Below are positions 1-8,897 of a DNA stretch of 64,000 bases, in pieces. Position numbers and translations under genes: made by a program. The DNA is taken from NCBI GenBank assembly GCA_964630595.1, contig CAZVVT010000002.1:62001-126000 (forward strand), written 5' to 3'. This DNA comes from CAZVVT01 sp964630595. GTDB lineage: Bacteria > Chlamydiota > Chlamydiia > Chlamydiales > VFKH01. The notes beneath the pieces are model-generated. The model did no database searches, had not been told where the DNA came from, and saw nothing but the letters and a program-made list of their open reading frames with translations. Within the stretch, counting starts at the first letter, position 1, and the number at the start of each line of letters is the position of its first letter.

Positions 1-144
1 GACAGCCGCAATACGCCGCTCCTTCATCCCGGTGCGGGTTGTGATCCACTCGTCGGTGGTCTCCACGATCTTTTCCAAGTCCTGATTGCTCAAGACCCTT
101 TCAGGAAGATAGGCTCCGAGGCCGGTGATACGTGCGCGTTTCAT
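1..144 (-). CDS. fabH: 3-oxoacyl-[ACP] synthase III (KAS III), N-terminal part
   Basis: The first 48 residues of a gene that continues beyond the left edge are visible. They read MKRARITGLGAYLPERVLSN and include the family-typical TTDEWITTRTGMKERRIA stretch of FabH, which condenses acetyl-CoA with malonyl-ACP to start fatty acid synthesis. The catalytic Cys-His-Asn residues lie outside the window. The ATG has an AAGG four bases upstream. FabH next to recR matches the order I know from Chlamydia, but here a kinase-like gene lies between them. Confidence 0.9.
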   Translation of the reverse strand, partial: MKRARITGLGAYLPERVLSNQDLEKIVETTDEWITTRTGMKERRIAAV

Positions 145-224
145 GAGGCCTTTTAGTGTAACAAACCAAAGCCCATGTTTTCAACTGAACCTTAAATATG
201 CATATCTAATTGAATGTGAATAAC

Positions 225-2018
225 TTATGCATTTCTTGTGCGCTTTGAGGGCTCATCTATGGCACTGTGCACGAAGACTTCCCGATCCCGCTTGCGAACA
301 GACCTTAGTGCGGTAGGACTTGCTAGCGAAAAGGTCCCCGCCGCGAAGCGAAAACCTCCCCTGGCAGCAGCCCCTGCCGCGGCTGCGTCGTCCGGTAGAG
401 GAGCGGAGGAGCGCGTCGAGCTCCAACCCAGTGAGGGAAGGATCGAGAGTATTCTCATCGCATCCGCCGCTCTTACTTGACCCAGTAATTCTCGAGCCCG
501 CGTAGCAGTGGCCCTTCTGGTTGGATCGATTCGATAAAGCTCTGTAAGGAGCGGTTTCCAGTCTGCAGGAACCCCTATCTCCTCCAAACGCGCAGCAACT
601 TTTGCATCGCTTTCTGCGGCAGTGGGAGCGACAAAGCGACCCAGCTCATCTCGTAAATAGCGATACTCTCTTCTACCCCCATAGACAAAGGCCTCTCTTG
701 CAGGCGAGCGGCACAGGGATTTTGTCGTTAACAGTTCGGCGATGATATTAGCCACTCCCCACATATCTCCGGCGGGACCAAAAACTTCCAGATCGCGAAC
801 ACCCACTACGGAAACGTGTCCCTCAGGGGCCGTCGCACAATGCGCTTCATAGTGTCTCATCAATGCCCCTCGCAGTTCCGGAGGGGTTGCTTCTAGCGTC
901 GTTCTTCTTACTTGTCGAACAGCCATACTGCTTTCGGGGGTCAGAGCCGAGTTCCAGTCGCCAATGGCTAACCTGCGAGATGCGGGGTCAACGAGTATGT
1001 TATCTCGCTTCAGATCTCGATGCACCACGCCCACTGCATGCATCGCTTCCACTGCTCGCAGCAACTGGTCCACTAACGTCATTCTGCCCGCTATTGGCCA
1101 GGAAGTGCTGCCCTGCATCTGGCGCAGCGTGCCTGGGTAGAGATCTAAAAGGACTCCCATCCTCTGCTCTCTGCGCTTGTGTGACTGATAGGCAAAGCAA
1201 CCCCAAGGAATGCTTAAGTTTTCTGTAGAGGGAGCGCGAAAAAGAAGGGTCATCGCTGCAAATGCGGGATCCATGCTCTCTTTAGCGCCTGACAAGAAAC
1301 ATAAAGGGGCATCCCCGGGATACAAAGAAAGGCATCTCCACGCTGTGCAAGAAGAGCCCTTTCCTACAAAAGGGGCGCGGGCCAGTTGGTTCAAAACAAT
1401 GTAACACCTCAGTTCACTTCCCACGCGCCGCACCACCAATGACCAGGGCAGACCCGAGCTCGCTCTTTTCACCAAAATCGAACCCGCCATCAATGACTTG
1501 GGGCCCTCATCGGGGAAAAACACTCGGTGAAAAATCTCCTCCACACGATCGATTAGGAAATCCAAAATTCTCTCTAATTCTTCTGCAGTCACACGTTCCA
1601 AAGGCCCCAAGGCAGCCATCCACTCACCGCGCGCGGCGTACCCATAAACTGCCCTTGCCGTGGCAGGCGGAAAAAGTGGTTCAACGGGGCATTCAAAATG
1701 CCAGACTCTTCGGTATTGCTTCACAAGGCCGTCGCGGCCCAGTTCGATCTTATTGCCCCTTTCTACCAAAGTGCACCGCTGCCCTTCTGAAAAAGCAAAG
1801 GCGGTTCGATCAGGACTTACTTCGCACGGCAGTAAACGATCCGTCAGATCAGCGACCCTTTCAAGACAACCCTTGGGGCTCGCTGTCAGCACTGTTTCAT
1901 TGCCCGAAACCCTTAACCTAACTGTAGGCGAAGCTCCTAAAGAGCGTACAAGGCAAACCAAATCATACTTCCCCACTTCTCCAAAAGCTGCACTACTACT
2001 CACTGCTGCGGCCGCCAT
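225..2018 (-). CDS. divergent Ser/Thr protein kinase-like protein, possible effector
   Basis: A 597-residue protein with a protein-kinase C-terminal half. A glycine-rich loop-like GKGSSCTAW lies near residues 219-227. The catalytic loop is HRDLKRDN at 333-340, the DFG position reads DWN at 354-356, an APE-like TPPE is near 378-381, and the subdomain IX Asp is in GDMWGVA at 417-423. The Ala/Ser-rich N-terminus (MAAAAVSSSA) and about 200 residues before the kinase domain match nothing I recognise. The C-terminus is basic. It lies 5 bases after recR on the same strand and interrupts the usual fabH-recR neighbourhood. HRD and the Asp of DWN are kept, so activity is possible. Secretion into a host is inference only. 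Confidence 0.7.
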   Translation of the reverse strand: MAAAAVSSSAAFGEVGKYDLVCLVRSLGASPTVRLRVSGNETVLTASPKGCLERVADLTDRLLPCEVSPDRTAFAFSEGQRCTLVERGNKIELGRDGLVKQYRRVWHFECPVEPLFPPATARAVYGYAARGEWMAALGPLERVTAEELERILDFLIDRVEEIFHRVFFPDEGPKSLMAGSILVKRASSGLPWSLVVRRVGSELRCYIVLNQLARAPFVGKGSSCTAWRCLSLYPGDAPLCFLSGAKESMDPAFAAMTLLFRAPSTENLSIPWGCFAYQSHKRREQRMGVLLDLYPGTLRQMQGSTSWPIAGRMTLVDQLLRAVEAMHAVGVVHRDLKRDNILVDPASRRLAIGDWNSALTPESSMAVRQVRRTTLEATPPELRGALMRHYEAHCATAPEGHVSVVGVRDLEVFGPAGDMWGVANIIAELLTTKSLCRSPAREAFVYGGRREYRYLRDELGRFVAPTAAESDAKVAARLEEIGVPADWKPLLTELYRIDPTRRATATRARELLGQVRAADAMRILSILPSLGWSSTRSSAPLPDDAAAAGAAARGGFRFAAGTFSLASPTALRSVRKRDREVFVHSAIDEPSKRTRNA

Positions 2019-2023
2019 AGAAA

Positions 2024-2611
2024 TTACATCGGTCGTCGCCAGGTAAAAGCTTGCGCCAGGGAGCCATCATCGGCAGATTCAAAAGAACGGCCCACCTGCA
2101 TTCCAAAGCCTAAACGCGAAAAGCGCACGGGCAGGTCCTTGAGTTCTTCCCGAATCAAAGATGCTGTAGCATCCCCTTCAAGCGTGCTGTCAAAGGCGAG
2201 GATAATCTCTTGCGGCATCTCCTTGCTCAGGCGCCGGCGAAGGCCTTCTAGATTCAATGCAGGTCTTCCATAAGCGGGAGAGAGAAGTCCGTCGAGAACA
2301 TGGTAGCGTCCATTAAATTGGCGTGTCTGTTCCATCAGCAAAAGATCTTTGGGAGAAGAGACTAAACAGAGCAGAGAGGCATCTCTTTCCAAAGAGGTGC
2401 AGAGAAAGCAGGGCTCATCGGCCAGCGCTCCGCATTCTGTGCAAGTGCGCACAGCATTGTGCAACTGCCCTACTAAAGCACTGAGTTTGGCCACTTTTTC
2501 TGCGGGCCATTTGAGCATTTCGAAAGCCATCCTCTCAGCACTCTTTGTACCGATGCCGGGCAGCGTTTTCAGCTGTTCAACAAGTCTGGCAAAATGGGCA
2601 GGAACGAGCAT
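2024..2611 (-). CDS. recR: recombination mediator protein RecR
   Basis: A 195-residue protein of normal RecR length, which with RecO loads RecA at single-stranded gaps. The helix-hairpin-helix region LPGIGTKSAERMAF is at residues 17-30. Zinc ligands C57, C60, C68 and C71 come next. A Toprim domain starts near 79 and contains the conserved GRYHVLDGLLSP at 101-112. The Toprim position usually occupied by an acidic residue (VVE) reads VSS here. It is transcribed divergently from bamA, as in Chlamydia. Confidence 0.96.
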   Translation of the reverse strand: MLVPAHFARLVEQLKTLPGIGTKSAERMAFEMLKWPAEKVAKLSALVGQLHNAVRTCTECGALADEPCFLCTSLERDASLLCLVSSPKDLLLMEQTRQFNGRYHVLDGLLSPAYGRPALNLEGLRRRLSKEMPQEIILAFDSTLEGDATASLIREELKDLPVRFSRLGFGMQVGRSFESADDGSLAQAFTWRRPM

Positions 2612-2627
2612 GTGGCAATTAATAGCG

Positions 2628-2657
2628 ATTATTCCCTAAACTACTGACCTTTGACAA
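2628..2657 (-). promoter_or_regulatory. candidate promoter for recR, overlapping a bamA -35 box
   Basis: Read on the minus strand, TTGTCA (2657-2652) and AATAAT (2633-2628) are separated by 18 bases, each one mismatch from consensus. This places a start about 10 bases before the recR ATG. On the plus strand the same bases give a perfect TTGACA (2651-2656) facing bamA, but its -10 at 17 bases (AAGGAT) is poor. The two -35 boxes therefore overlap. Confidence 0.4.
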
Positions 2658-2700
2658 CACCTATCTTCCCAAAAAGGATGTAGCCAACACTCTTCTGATA

Positions 2701-5013
2701 ATGCGTCGTTTATTGCTCCTGTTTATCCTCCTCCTCTGTTGTTCGCTGAGAGCCGACGACGCCCCCCTCAGGGTGGGCCATATCCGCCTCGAATTTAAGC
2801 GGACAGAAGACTATGACGCCGGCTCTTTGCTCAAGCGTTTAAAGACCAAAGAGGGCGGCCTTTTTTCGCAAACCGACTTCGATCTCGACTTAAAGATGCT
2901 GAGCGCAGAGTTTGACCGCGTAGAGCCCAATCTCGACTTCCGGGGCAACACGGTGGACATCCGCATTGAGCTCTACCCTAAGATGGTCATTCGCTCGATC
3001 TGCTTTGAGGGCAATAAGAAGATCTCCTCTTCCGATCTCTTTGATGAATTAGAGGTCAAAACATGGTCCGATTATGACCGAGAGACCTTTAACGAATCGT
3101 TTCAAAAGCTGCGGACGCACTACCTGAAAAAGGGGTTTTTTCAAGCCAAACTCTCGTACACGGTCAAGCCCGATCCATGCAAAAATGAGGTCGACATTTG
3201 CATCCATGTAGATGAGGGCGTGGCGGGCTTTATTCAAAGCATCTGCTTTGAAGGGCTCGATGCGTGCGAGGAAGAAGAGGTCTTAGAGCGTATCATCACG
3301 CAGGAATACTGGTTCCTTACCTCTTGGCTGACCAAGTCGGGGGTTTTCCAACCCGAGGCGATTGAGCACGACAAGCTCATCATCACCGACTACCTGCACA
3401 ACCGCGGCTTTTTGGATGCGCGCGTTGAGATCTGCACGCAAGATGCTGGTTGCGAACGCATTAAGGTAGTTGTGAAGGCGTGCAAGGGTGAGCGCTACTA
3501 CGTCGGCAACATCTGTATTCGCGGCAATAAGCTCTTTACTCTGCAATGCCTTGAGAAGTTTCTCTGCATCCACCAGGGCAAGCCCTTTTCAACCGACATG
3601 ATCCGCGCCAGTTCCGGGAAAATCACCGATTTGTACGGCTCGAAAGGGTTTATCGAAGCTCAGGTGATTCCTGAATCGCGGCTGCGCGACGGGACTCATT
3701 GCTACGACATCACACTGACCATTGATGAGGGAGAGTTCTACCGCATCGGAATGGTCAAGCTGTACGGCAACTGCTACACCGAATCCTCCGTTATTTTGAA
3801 TGAGTGCTTGCTAGTTCCCGGCGAACCCTTTGATACACGCAAGCTGAAAGGAACTGAAGAGCGCCTGCGCAACACCGGATTTTTTGAGTGCGTGAACGTC
3901 TTCCCTGTGCGCTCTACAAAAGAGATCGACAAATGCGGCAAGACACGCGATGTGCACATTCAGGTCAAAGAATGCATGACCGGTTCTGTGCAACTGCAGC
4001 TCGGTTTTTCTACTCTCGACAGCCTCTTTGCAACGCTGCAGCTCACGGAGCGCAACTTCAACATTGCCGGCTTGAAGAACTGGGAGCGCAAAGGGGCGGC
4101 GGCTCTTCGCGGCGGCGGCGAAAACCTGCAGATTGGTGTAACTCTGGGTTTAAAGAAGAGCTCCTTTGATCTGGGTTGGTCAAAACCCTATTTCATGGAC
4201 ACTCCATGGACGGTTGGATTTGCCTTTGACAGAACCTATAATCGCGCTGTTTCGCCATTCTACGACATCAAAACTTCTGGGTTCTTGCTGCACGCAACGC
4301 GCCAGCTCAACGCCTTTGTGAAGTATGGTTGGATGTACCGCTTGCGTTACTCAACGCTGACTTTTAAAGGTGACAGCAACCCCACAACGATTGCTGAAAA
4401 AGGCGATAATGGTCTCGTCTCCGCTCTGGGCCCCAACTTGATCTACGACTCGACCAATTCGATTTGCAAACCCACCTGCGGCTTCCGTTCGATTTTGTCG
4501 GGAGAGTATGCCGGCCTAGGCGGTAACTTCGCTTTTCTACACTTTAGATACTTCAACTCCTACTACATCCCCTTCGGCAAGAAAGGCGTGTTCAAAACGC
4601 GCGCCGACCTCGAATTCATCCAACCCATTGGCTCGACAACGATGAATGACATTCCCATGGGCGAGCGTCTCCTCATCGGCGGTGAAAACGACGTGCGCGG
4701 TTACCGCGGCTATAGCATTGGTCCCAAGCTCGGTTCAGGCCCCGAACCGATGGGCGCCATTTCCACCCTCGTCTTGTCAGAGGAATATTTACACAATATC
4801 ATTGATCGCGTTGATGCCTTCGCCTTCGTCGATGCGGGTGCAGCGTCGGAGCGAGCATACCGCATTTCGACTCTACGCTGGTCTTATGGTTTAGGCCTAC
4901 GTCTAGAAGTCATGAAGGGAATGCCCATGATGCTCGGTATGGGTTTCCCTGTTAATCCACAGTCGCGCTCTGATGTGCAGCGATTTTTTATCTCCTTTGG
5001 AGGAAGGTTCTAA
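2701..5013 (+). CDS. bamA: outer membrane protein assembly factor BamA (Omp85)
   Basis: A 770-residue Omp85 protein that inserts beta-barrel proteins into the outer membrane. A signal peptide (MRRLLLLFILLLCCSLRADD) is followed by repeated POTRA modules from about residue 20 to 420, recognisable by recurring GN..... and FF..V segments. A C-terminal 16-strand barrel follows. The barrel contains the conserved GGENDVRGYRGYSIGP motif and ends in an aromatic residue (SFGGRF), as expected of outer-membrane barrels. The POTRA region is rich in cysteine, a common feature of chlamydial envelope proteins. It is the first gene of bamA-skp-lpxD. Confidence 0.97.
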   Translation: MRRLLLLFILLLCCSLRADDAPLRVGHIRLEFKRTEDYDAGSLLKRLKTKEGGLFSQTDFDLDLKMLSAEFDRVEPNLDFRGNTVDIRIELYPKMVIRSICFEGNKKISSSDLFDELEVKTWSDYDRETFNESFQKLRTHYLKKGFFQAKLSYTVKPDPCKNEVDICIHVDEGVAGFIQSICFEGLDACEEEEVLERIITQEYWFLTSWLTKSGVFQPEAIEHDKLIITDYLHNRGFLDARVEICTQDAGCERIKVVVKACKGERYYVGNICIRGNKLFTLQCLEKFLCIHQGKPFSTDMIRASSGKITDLYGSKGFIEAQVIPESRLRDGTHCYDITLTIDEGEFYRIGMVKLYGNCYTESSVILNECLLVPGEPFDTRKLKGTEERLRNTGFFECVNVFPVRSTKEIDKCGKTRDVHIQVKECMTGSVQLQLGFSTLDSLFATLQLTERNFNIAGLKNWERKGAAALRGGGENLQIGVTLGLKKSSFDLGWSKPYFMDTPWTVGFAFDRTYNRAVSPFYDIKTSGFLLHATRQLNAFVKYGWMYRLRYSTLTFKGDSNPTTIAEKGDNGLVSALGPNLIYDSTNSICKPTCGFRSILSGEYAGLGGNFAFLHFRYFNSYYIPFGKKGVFKTRADLEFIQPIGSTTMNDIPMGERLLIGGENDVRGYRGYSIGPKLGSGPEPMGAISTLVLSEEYLHNIIDRVDAFAFVDAGAASERAYRISTLRWSYGLGLRLEVMKGMPMMLGMGFPVNPQSRSDVQRFFISFGGRF

Positions 5014-5017
5014 ACTT

Positions 5018-5557
5018 ATGAAAAAACTTTTCATTCTTACACTTGCAGCGGGTGCCTTACTTGCGGACAACCTTCCCATTGGGGTGGTTGACTTCATGAA
5101 ATGCGCCGAAAATTCCAAAGTCGGCCAGGCAGAAATCAAATCTCTGGAAGAGATGAGAGAACAGCTAGAAATGACTTTGAAAAAGCTCGACGACGATCGT
5201 CAAAAAATCGAGAATCAACTCAGCGATCAGGACAATCTCGATAGCCTGAACGAAGAGGCGCAGAAGAAGATGCAGGAAGAGTACCAGATGATCAGCCAAG
5301 CGATCGTGCAGTACCAAAACCAGTACTTCCAGCTGATGAACCAGAAGGGAATGAAGGTACAGCAAACGCTCAATGCGAAAGTGACAGAGGCTGCACAAAC
5401 AGTCGCTCAGGCGCGCAAACTGCAAGCCATCGTGAACAAGGAAGTCTGCTTCTACTACCTGCCCGCCTTCGACGTCACACCTGATGTGATTGTGGAAATG
5501 GATAAACGCTACGTCGCTGACCAACCAGCCACACCTCCTGCAGCACCGGTGAAGTAA
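5018..5557 (+). CDS. skp: periplasmic chaperone Skp/OmpH
   Basis: A 179-residue Skp/OmpH-family protein that shields unfolded outer-membrane proteins in the periplasm. I chose the ATG at 5018, four bases after the bamA stop, because it starts a clear signal peptide (MKKLFILTLAAGALLADN). A GGAGG sequence in the end of bamA lies upstream. The mature part starts with the family's IGVVDFMKC strand. A long charged, Gln-rich coiled coil (about residues 35-125) forms the tentacles. An earlier in-frame ATG at 4973 would put the start inside bamA and mask the signal peptide. Confidence 0.93.
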   Translation: MKKLFILTLAAGALLADNLPIGVVDFMKCAENSKVGQAEIKSLEEMREQLEMTLKKLDDDRQKIENQLSDQDNLDSLNEEAQKKMQEEYQMISQAIVQYQNQYFQLMNQKGMKVQQTLNAKVTEAAQTVAQARKLQAIVNKEVCFYYLPAFDVTPDVIVEMDKRYVADQPATPPAAPVK

Positions 5558-6588
5558 TGGCCCAATTTTCCCTGAAGCAGCTAGCGCACACTCTTCGTGC
5601 TGAAATCATTGGTGACCCCGATCTTCTCATCAAGGGTGTAGCTGATCTAGAAACTGCCTCTCAGGGACAAATTTCCTTCCTAGCCAACCGTCGCTACCTC
5701 GACGCCATGCAAAAAACCAAGGCCTCCTGTGTCATTGTGGATGGACAATCTCCTCGTCCAGAAGGCCGCGCCTACTTAGTCGCTGCCAACCCCTCCACGG
5801 CCTTTCAGGAGGTCCTCACCCTCTTCTTCGGAAAGCGTGAAGCGACCGGTTTTACCGGCATACAGGGCTTCATCCACCCCGAAGCCAGCATTGGAACTGA
5901 TGTCCAGATTGGCCCCGGAAGCGTGGTCGACAAGGGCGTGCGCATTGGTGCACGCACCCGCATCGGCCCGAATGTTGTGCTCGGTGCCCACGTGACCATT
6001 GGAGAGGACTGCATTATCCATGCAGGCGTCGTCATTCGCGAATACTGCACTCTCGGTAATCGCGTTATCATTCAGCCCAACACCGTCATCGGCTCCTGCG
6101 GCTTTGGATACGCCACGGACGAGAAGGGCACCCACACAAAATTAGAGCAGTATGGATCGGTGGTGATTGAAGATGATGTCGAGATCGGCGCTCTCACCGC
6201 CATCGACCGCGGCCGCTTCACGGAAACGCGCATCTGCACTGGGTCGAAGATCGATAACCTAGTGCAAATTGCCCATGCCGTACAAGTCGGGCCTCACAAC
6301 CTCATCATCTCGCAGACCGGCATCGCCGGCTCCACCAAAACGGGCCGCAACGTGGTCATGGCCGGCCAGTCTGCCGCCATCGGCCATCTCACCATCGCCG
6401 ACGGCGTCATCATCGCCGCGCGCGGCGCCGCCTCCAAATCCATCACCGAACCTGGCAGCCGCTGGGCCGGCGCCCCCGCCGAACCCCTCGCCGACCACAA
6501 TCGCCGCTCCGTCCACCTCCGCAACATCGAGAAAACCGTCAAGCGTTTGACTGAACTGGAAAAGCGCGTCACGGAATTGGAATCATGA
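5557..6588 (+). CDS. lpxD: UDP-3-O-(3-hydroxyacyl)glucosamine N-acyltransferase LpxD
   Basis: A 343-residue LpxD, which adds the second acyl chain in lipid A synthesis. The N-terminal uridine-binding domain (about 1-100) includes FLANRRYL. From 105 onward there is a left-handed beta-helix of hexapeptide repeats, then a C-terminal helix (IEKTVKRLTELEKRV). The catalytic base is probably H240 in NLVQIAHAV, matching His239 of the E. coli enzyme. The ATG shares one base with the skp stop (TAATG), so translation is probably coupled. GC content rises sharply in the last third of the gene. Confidence 0.97.
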   Translation: MAQFSLKQLAHTLRAEIIGDPDLLIKGVADLETASQGQISFLANRRYLDAMQKTKASCVIVDGQSPRPEGRAYLVAANPSTAFQEVLTLFFGKREATGFTGIQGFIHPEASIGTDVQIGPGSVVDKGVRIGARTRIGPNVVLGAHVTIGEDCIIHAGVVIREYCTLGNRVIIQPNTVIGSCGFGYATDEKGTHTKLEQYGSVVIEDDVEIGALTAIDRGRFTETRICTGSKIDNLVQIAHAVQVGPHNLIISQTGIAGSTKTGRNVVMAGQSAAIGHLTIADGVIIAARGAASKSITEPGSRWAGAPAEPLADHNRRSVHLRNIEKTVKRLTELEKRVTELES

Positions 6589-6939
6589 GCGCGAGCTTTG
6601 TACAGACTCCCATGCTCTCTTAGCAGCAACTGCACCTCCAACTACTACAGCAAGAGGCAAAATTACCGAAGAACCACCGGCAAAAACTCCTCCGGCTACC
6701 GCACCCGCGCCTCCAGCAACACTCACAATGAGAGTAGCTTTCCCCATCTCATGGCGAAGTAAGGGTTCGCGTCCACTTTGCCAGTAAGTCCATACTCCAG
6801 CAGCGACCCCTCCGACAGCTCCTGCTTTAGCTCCTGTCTCGACTGTAAACATGAATTGCTCAAAGCGAGTTCCAGAGGTCAGAATAGCATCCGCTCTTTT
6901 TACAAAATTCGAAAAATACTCCCCTACACCACTAACCAT
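6583..6939 (-). CDS. small glycine-rich membrane protein, unknown function
   Basis: A 118-residue protein that I do not recognise. It has two Gly/Ala/Val-rich hydrophobic stretches separated by a short turn, roughly residues 67-85 and 88-106, after a moderately hydrophobic stretch at 40-52. The tail is short and charged. Its 3' end overlaps the end of lpxD by 6 bases on the opposite strand. A closely spaced pair of hydrophobic segments is the hallmark of chlamydial inclusion-membrane (Inc) proteins, but the high glycine content also fits a glycine-zipper protein. Both options are inference. Confidence 0.6.
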   Translation of the reverse strand: MVSGVGEYFSNFVKRADAILTSGTRFEQFMFTVETGAKAGAVGGVAAGVWTYWQSGREPLLRHEMGKATLIVSVAGGAGAVAGGVFAGGSSVILPLAVVVGGAVAAKRAWESVQSSRS

Positions 6940-6954
6940 TTCTTTTCCCCCTAT

Positions 6955-7635
6955 TTAGGGAGAGGATAGTACATCAGTTAGATCGGTTTTTGAAAGAATA
7001 AATCTTGCCTCTTCATCCGAAAGAAATTCCGGCAGCCTTTCGTGCTGAAGCTGCGCAATCAATGGATTAAAGGCCGCCTCTTTGGCGTCGGCACCGCCGT
7101 AGCGGAAGGCGTAGACCTCGATTCCCTCTTCCGTCAGGCGGTCATGCAATTCGTCCACGTGCCGCTGACGGTCATCGATGAAAATGATGCGCGAGGGCAA
7201 CGTTTCGAATTGGCGCAGCAGAGTTTCGCTCTTTTTTGCAGCACCGCAATAGATGATTTCAGGCGCTGTGTAGCCCGCGCTTTCAAGCTGTTGAACGGTA
7301 TAGGCATGTTCGCACGGCTCGCGCGCGGTAAGGCCGTAGATCTTGTTTTCGATGTGGTGGAGAAGGGCGGGCGCCCCGGGGTCCACAGCAACAACCAAAA
7401 GATGAGGCTGAACCTCTTGCCAGCAGCGCACGTGCTCTTCGTGAGAGATTTGCCCCAGCTGCCAGAGGCACCACTCCCGCGAGCCCAACTGGGTGACCGG
7501 CATGATGAGGGTCCCATCAATGTCGCAGAAGAGCACCGTTTCAGGCGTCAGATAGTCCCTAATTTCCTCAAACGAGGCGATCTCCCCCTTGTAGGCGTGC
7601 AGAGAGAGCGCCAGTAAAGCAAACAGGTATTTCAT
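6955..7635 (-). CDS. exported HAD-like protein (DUF2608 type)
   Basis: A 226-residue protein with an N-terminal signal-peptide-like segment (MKYLFALLALSLHA) and a haloacid-dehalogenase fold. DxDGT is at 38-42 (CDIDGTL), a GLTAR Thr motif lies in the middle, and IIFIDDRQRHVDEL holds the C-terminal acidic pair. It resembles the DUF2608 family known from chlamydiae and legionellae. A phosphatase function is likely but the substrate is unknown. It overlaps the pdhC stop by 4 bases, so it may be co-transcribed as the last gene of the pdh operon without taking part in that pathway. Confidence 0.8.
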   Translation of the reverse strand: MKYLFALLALSLHAYKGEIASFEEIRDYLTPETVLFCDIDGTLIMPVTQLGSREWCLWQLGQISHEEHVRCWQEVQPHLLVVAVDPGAPALLHHIENKIYGLTAREPCEHAYTVQQLESAGYTAPEIIYCGAAKKSETLLRQFETLPSRIIFIDDRQRHVDELHDRLTEEGIEVYAFRYGGADAKEAAFNPLIAQLQHERLPEFLSDEEARFILSKTDLTDVLSSP

Positions 7636-8897
7636 CGAATGATGAGAACCGTGGGATTCTCAAGAATCGTCTTGAGAGTTTTGAGGAATGCTGCAGCATC
7701 CGTTCCATCCACAATGCGATGGTCAACGGAGAGCGTCAGATTCATGACCTTACCGGGAACTACGGCCCCTTTGCGCACCACCGGTACGTCGAGGATGCCG
7801 CCGACGGCCAAGATTCCAGCCTGCGGTGGGTTGATGATGGCACCAAAGCGATCAACCCCCATCATCCCTAAGTTGGAGATGGTGAAAGAGCCGCCCTTAT
7901 ATTCATGAGGCTCCAGCTGGCCGGCCTTGGCCCGCTCTGCAAGAGCGCGGATTTCAGTCGCAATCTCGCCAATGTTCTTGTAATCGGCACAGCGGATGAT
8001 CGGTGTGATAAGGCCACCTTCAATGCTGACAGCAACCGCGATATCCACTGTGTTGAAATAGGCGATGTTGTCGCTTTGGTACGCAGCATTCAGCGCAGGA
8101 TGCTCTTTGAGAGCCATCGCAACGGCTTTCACAACAAAATCGTTGACCGTCAACTTAATGCCCGTTGCTTTGAGCTCTTCGCGCAAAGCAACCAGACGTT
8201 CTGCATCAACTGACATCTCTACATAGAAGTGCGGGATGAAGGTTTTTGACTCTTGCAACCGCTTTGCAATGCTCTTGCGCATCGGCGTGAGCGGCTTTTC
8301 CGTATAGCTGCCAGGCGCTGCATCGGGTTTCTTGCGAGAACCAAAAACTGCGAGCCCCTCTTTCTGCGCTAACTGTAAATCACTGGCCACCACACGGCCA
8401 TGCGGACCACTGCCCTGCACGGTGGAAAGGTCAAGCCCGTGCTCTTTCGCCAGCTTCTTCGCCAGCGGCGAGGCAGCAATGCGCGCCGAGATCTCCTCCG
8501 ACATCGGCTGCCATCCCTCTAAAGGGGGCTCAAGAGCAAAAACAGGTTGCGCTAAAGCGCTCTTGGGAGCTTCCGCTTTTTTCTCTTTTGTAGATTCTGT
8601 AGCCACAGCAACACTCACAACTTCCGCTTTAGGCGGTTGATAACTCTCTATGCTTTCATCTGCTTTCTCAGTGAAAATTGCAATATCTTCATTCACGCGC
8701 GCTTCTCTGCCTTCCGACACAAGAATCTTGCGCAAATAGCCGCCATCCAACGCCGCGTGCTCCACAGTAGCCTTATCGGTGGCCACTTCAATCACCACAT
8801 CGCCGGGCTTTACAAGGTCGCCCACCGCTTTGCGCCACTTCACAATCGTTCCCGACTCCATCGTCGGAGAAAGCTTCGGCATCGTCAGAGTAAACAT
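7632..8897 (-). CDS. pdhC: pyruvate dehydrogenase E2, dihydrolipoamide acetyltransferase
   Basis: A 421-residue E2 subunit that transfers the acetyl group to CoA. One lipoyl domain carries the modified K42 in EVATDKATVEHA. An Ala/Glu/Lys-rich linker and a peripheral subunit-binding domain (ASPLAKKLAKEHGLDL...GPHGRVVASDL, about 143-176) follow. The catalytic domain ends with DHRIVDG, in which H393 and D397 are the active-site pair. There is one lipoyl domain rather than the three of E. coli. It starts one base after the pdhB stop, and the order E1alpha-E1beta-E2 matches Chlamydia. Confidence 0.96.
   Translation of the reverse strand: MFTLTMPKLSPTMESGTIVKWRKAVGDLVKPGDVVIEVATDKATVEHAALDGGYLRKILVSEGREARVNEDIAIFTEKADESIESYQPPKAEVVSVAVATESTKEKKAEAPKSALAQPVFALEPPLEGWQPMSEEISARIAASPLAKKLAKEHGLDLSTVQGSGPHGRVVASDLQLAQKEGLAVFGSRKKPDAAPGSYTEKPLTPMRKSIAKRLQESKTFIPHFYVEMSVDAERLVALREELKATGIKLTVNDFVVKAVAMALKEHPALNAAYQSDNIAYFNTVDIAVAVSIEGGLITPIIRCADYKNIGEIATEIRALAERAKAGQLEPHEYKGGSFTISNLGMMGVDRFGAIINPPQAGILAVGGILDVPVVRKGAVVPGKVMNLTLSVDHRIVDGTDAAAFLKTLKTILENPTVLIIR

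Noticed and set aside
155..184. A promoter TTGAAA-18-TACACT before fabH
   Set aside because: The start would fall about 4 bases before the ATG and exclude the AAGG ribosome binding site, so the match is probably fortuitous.
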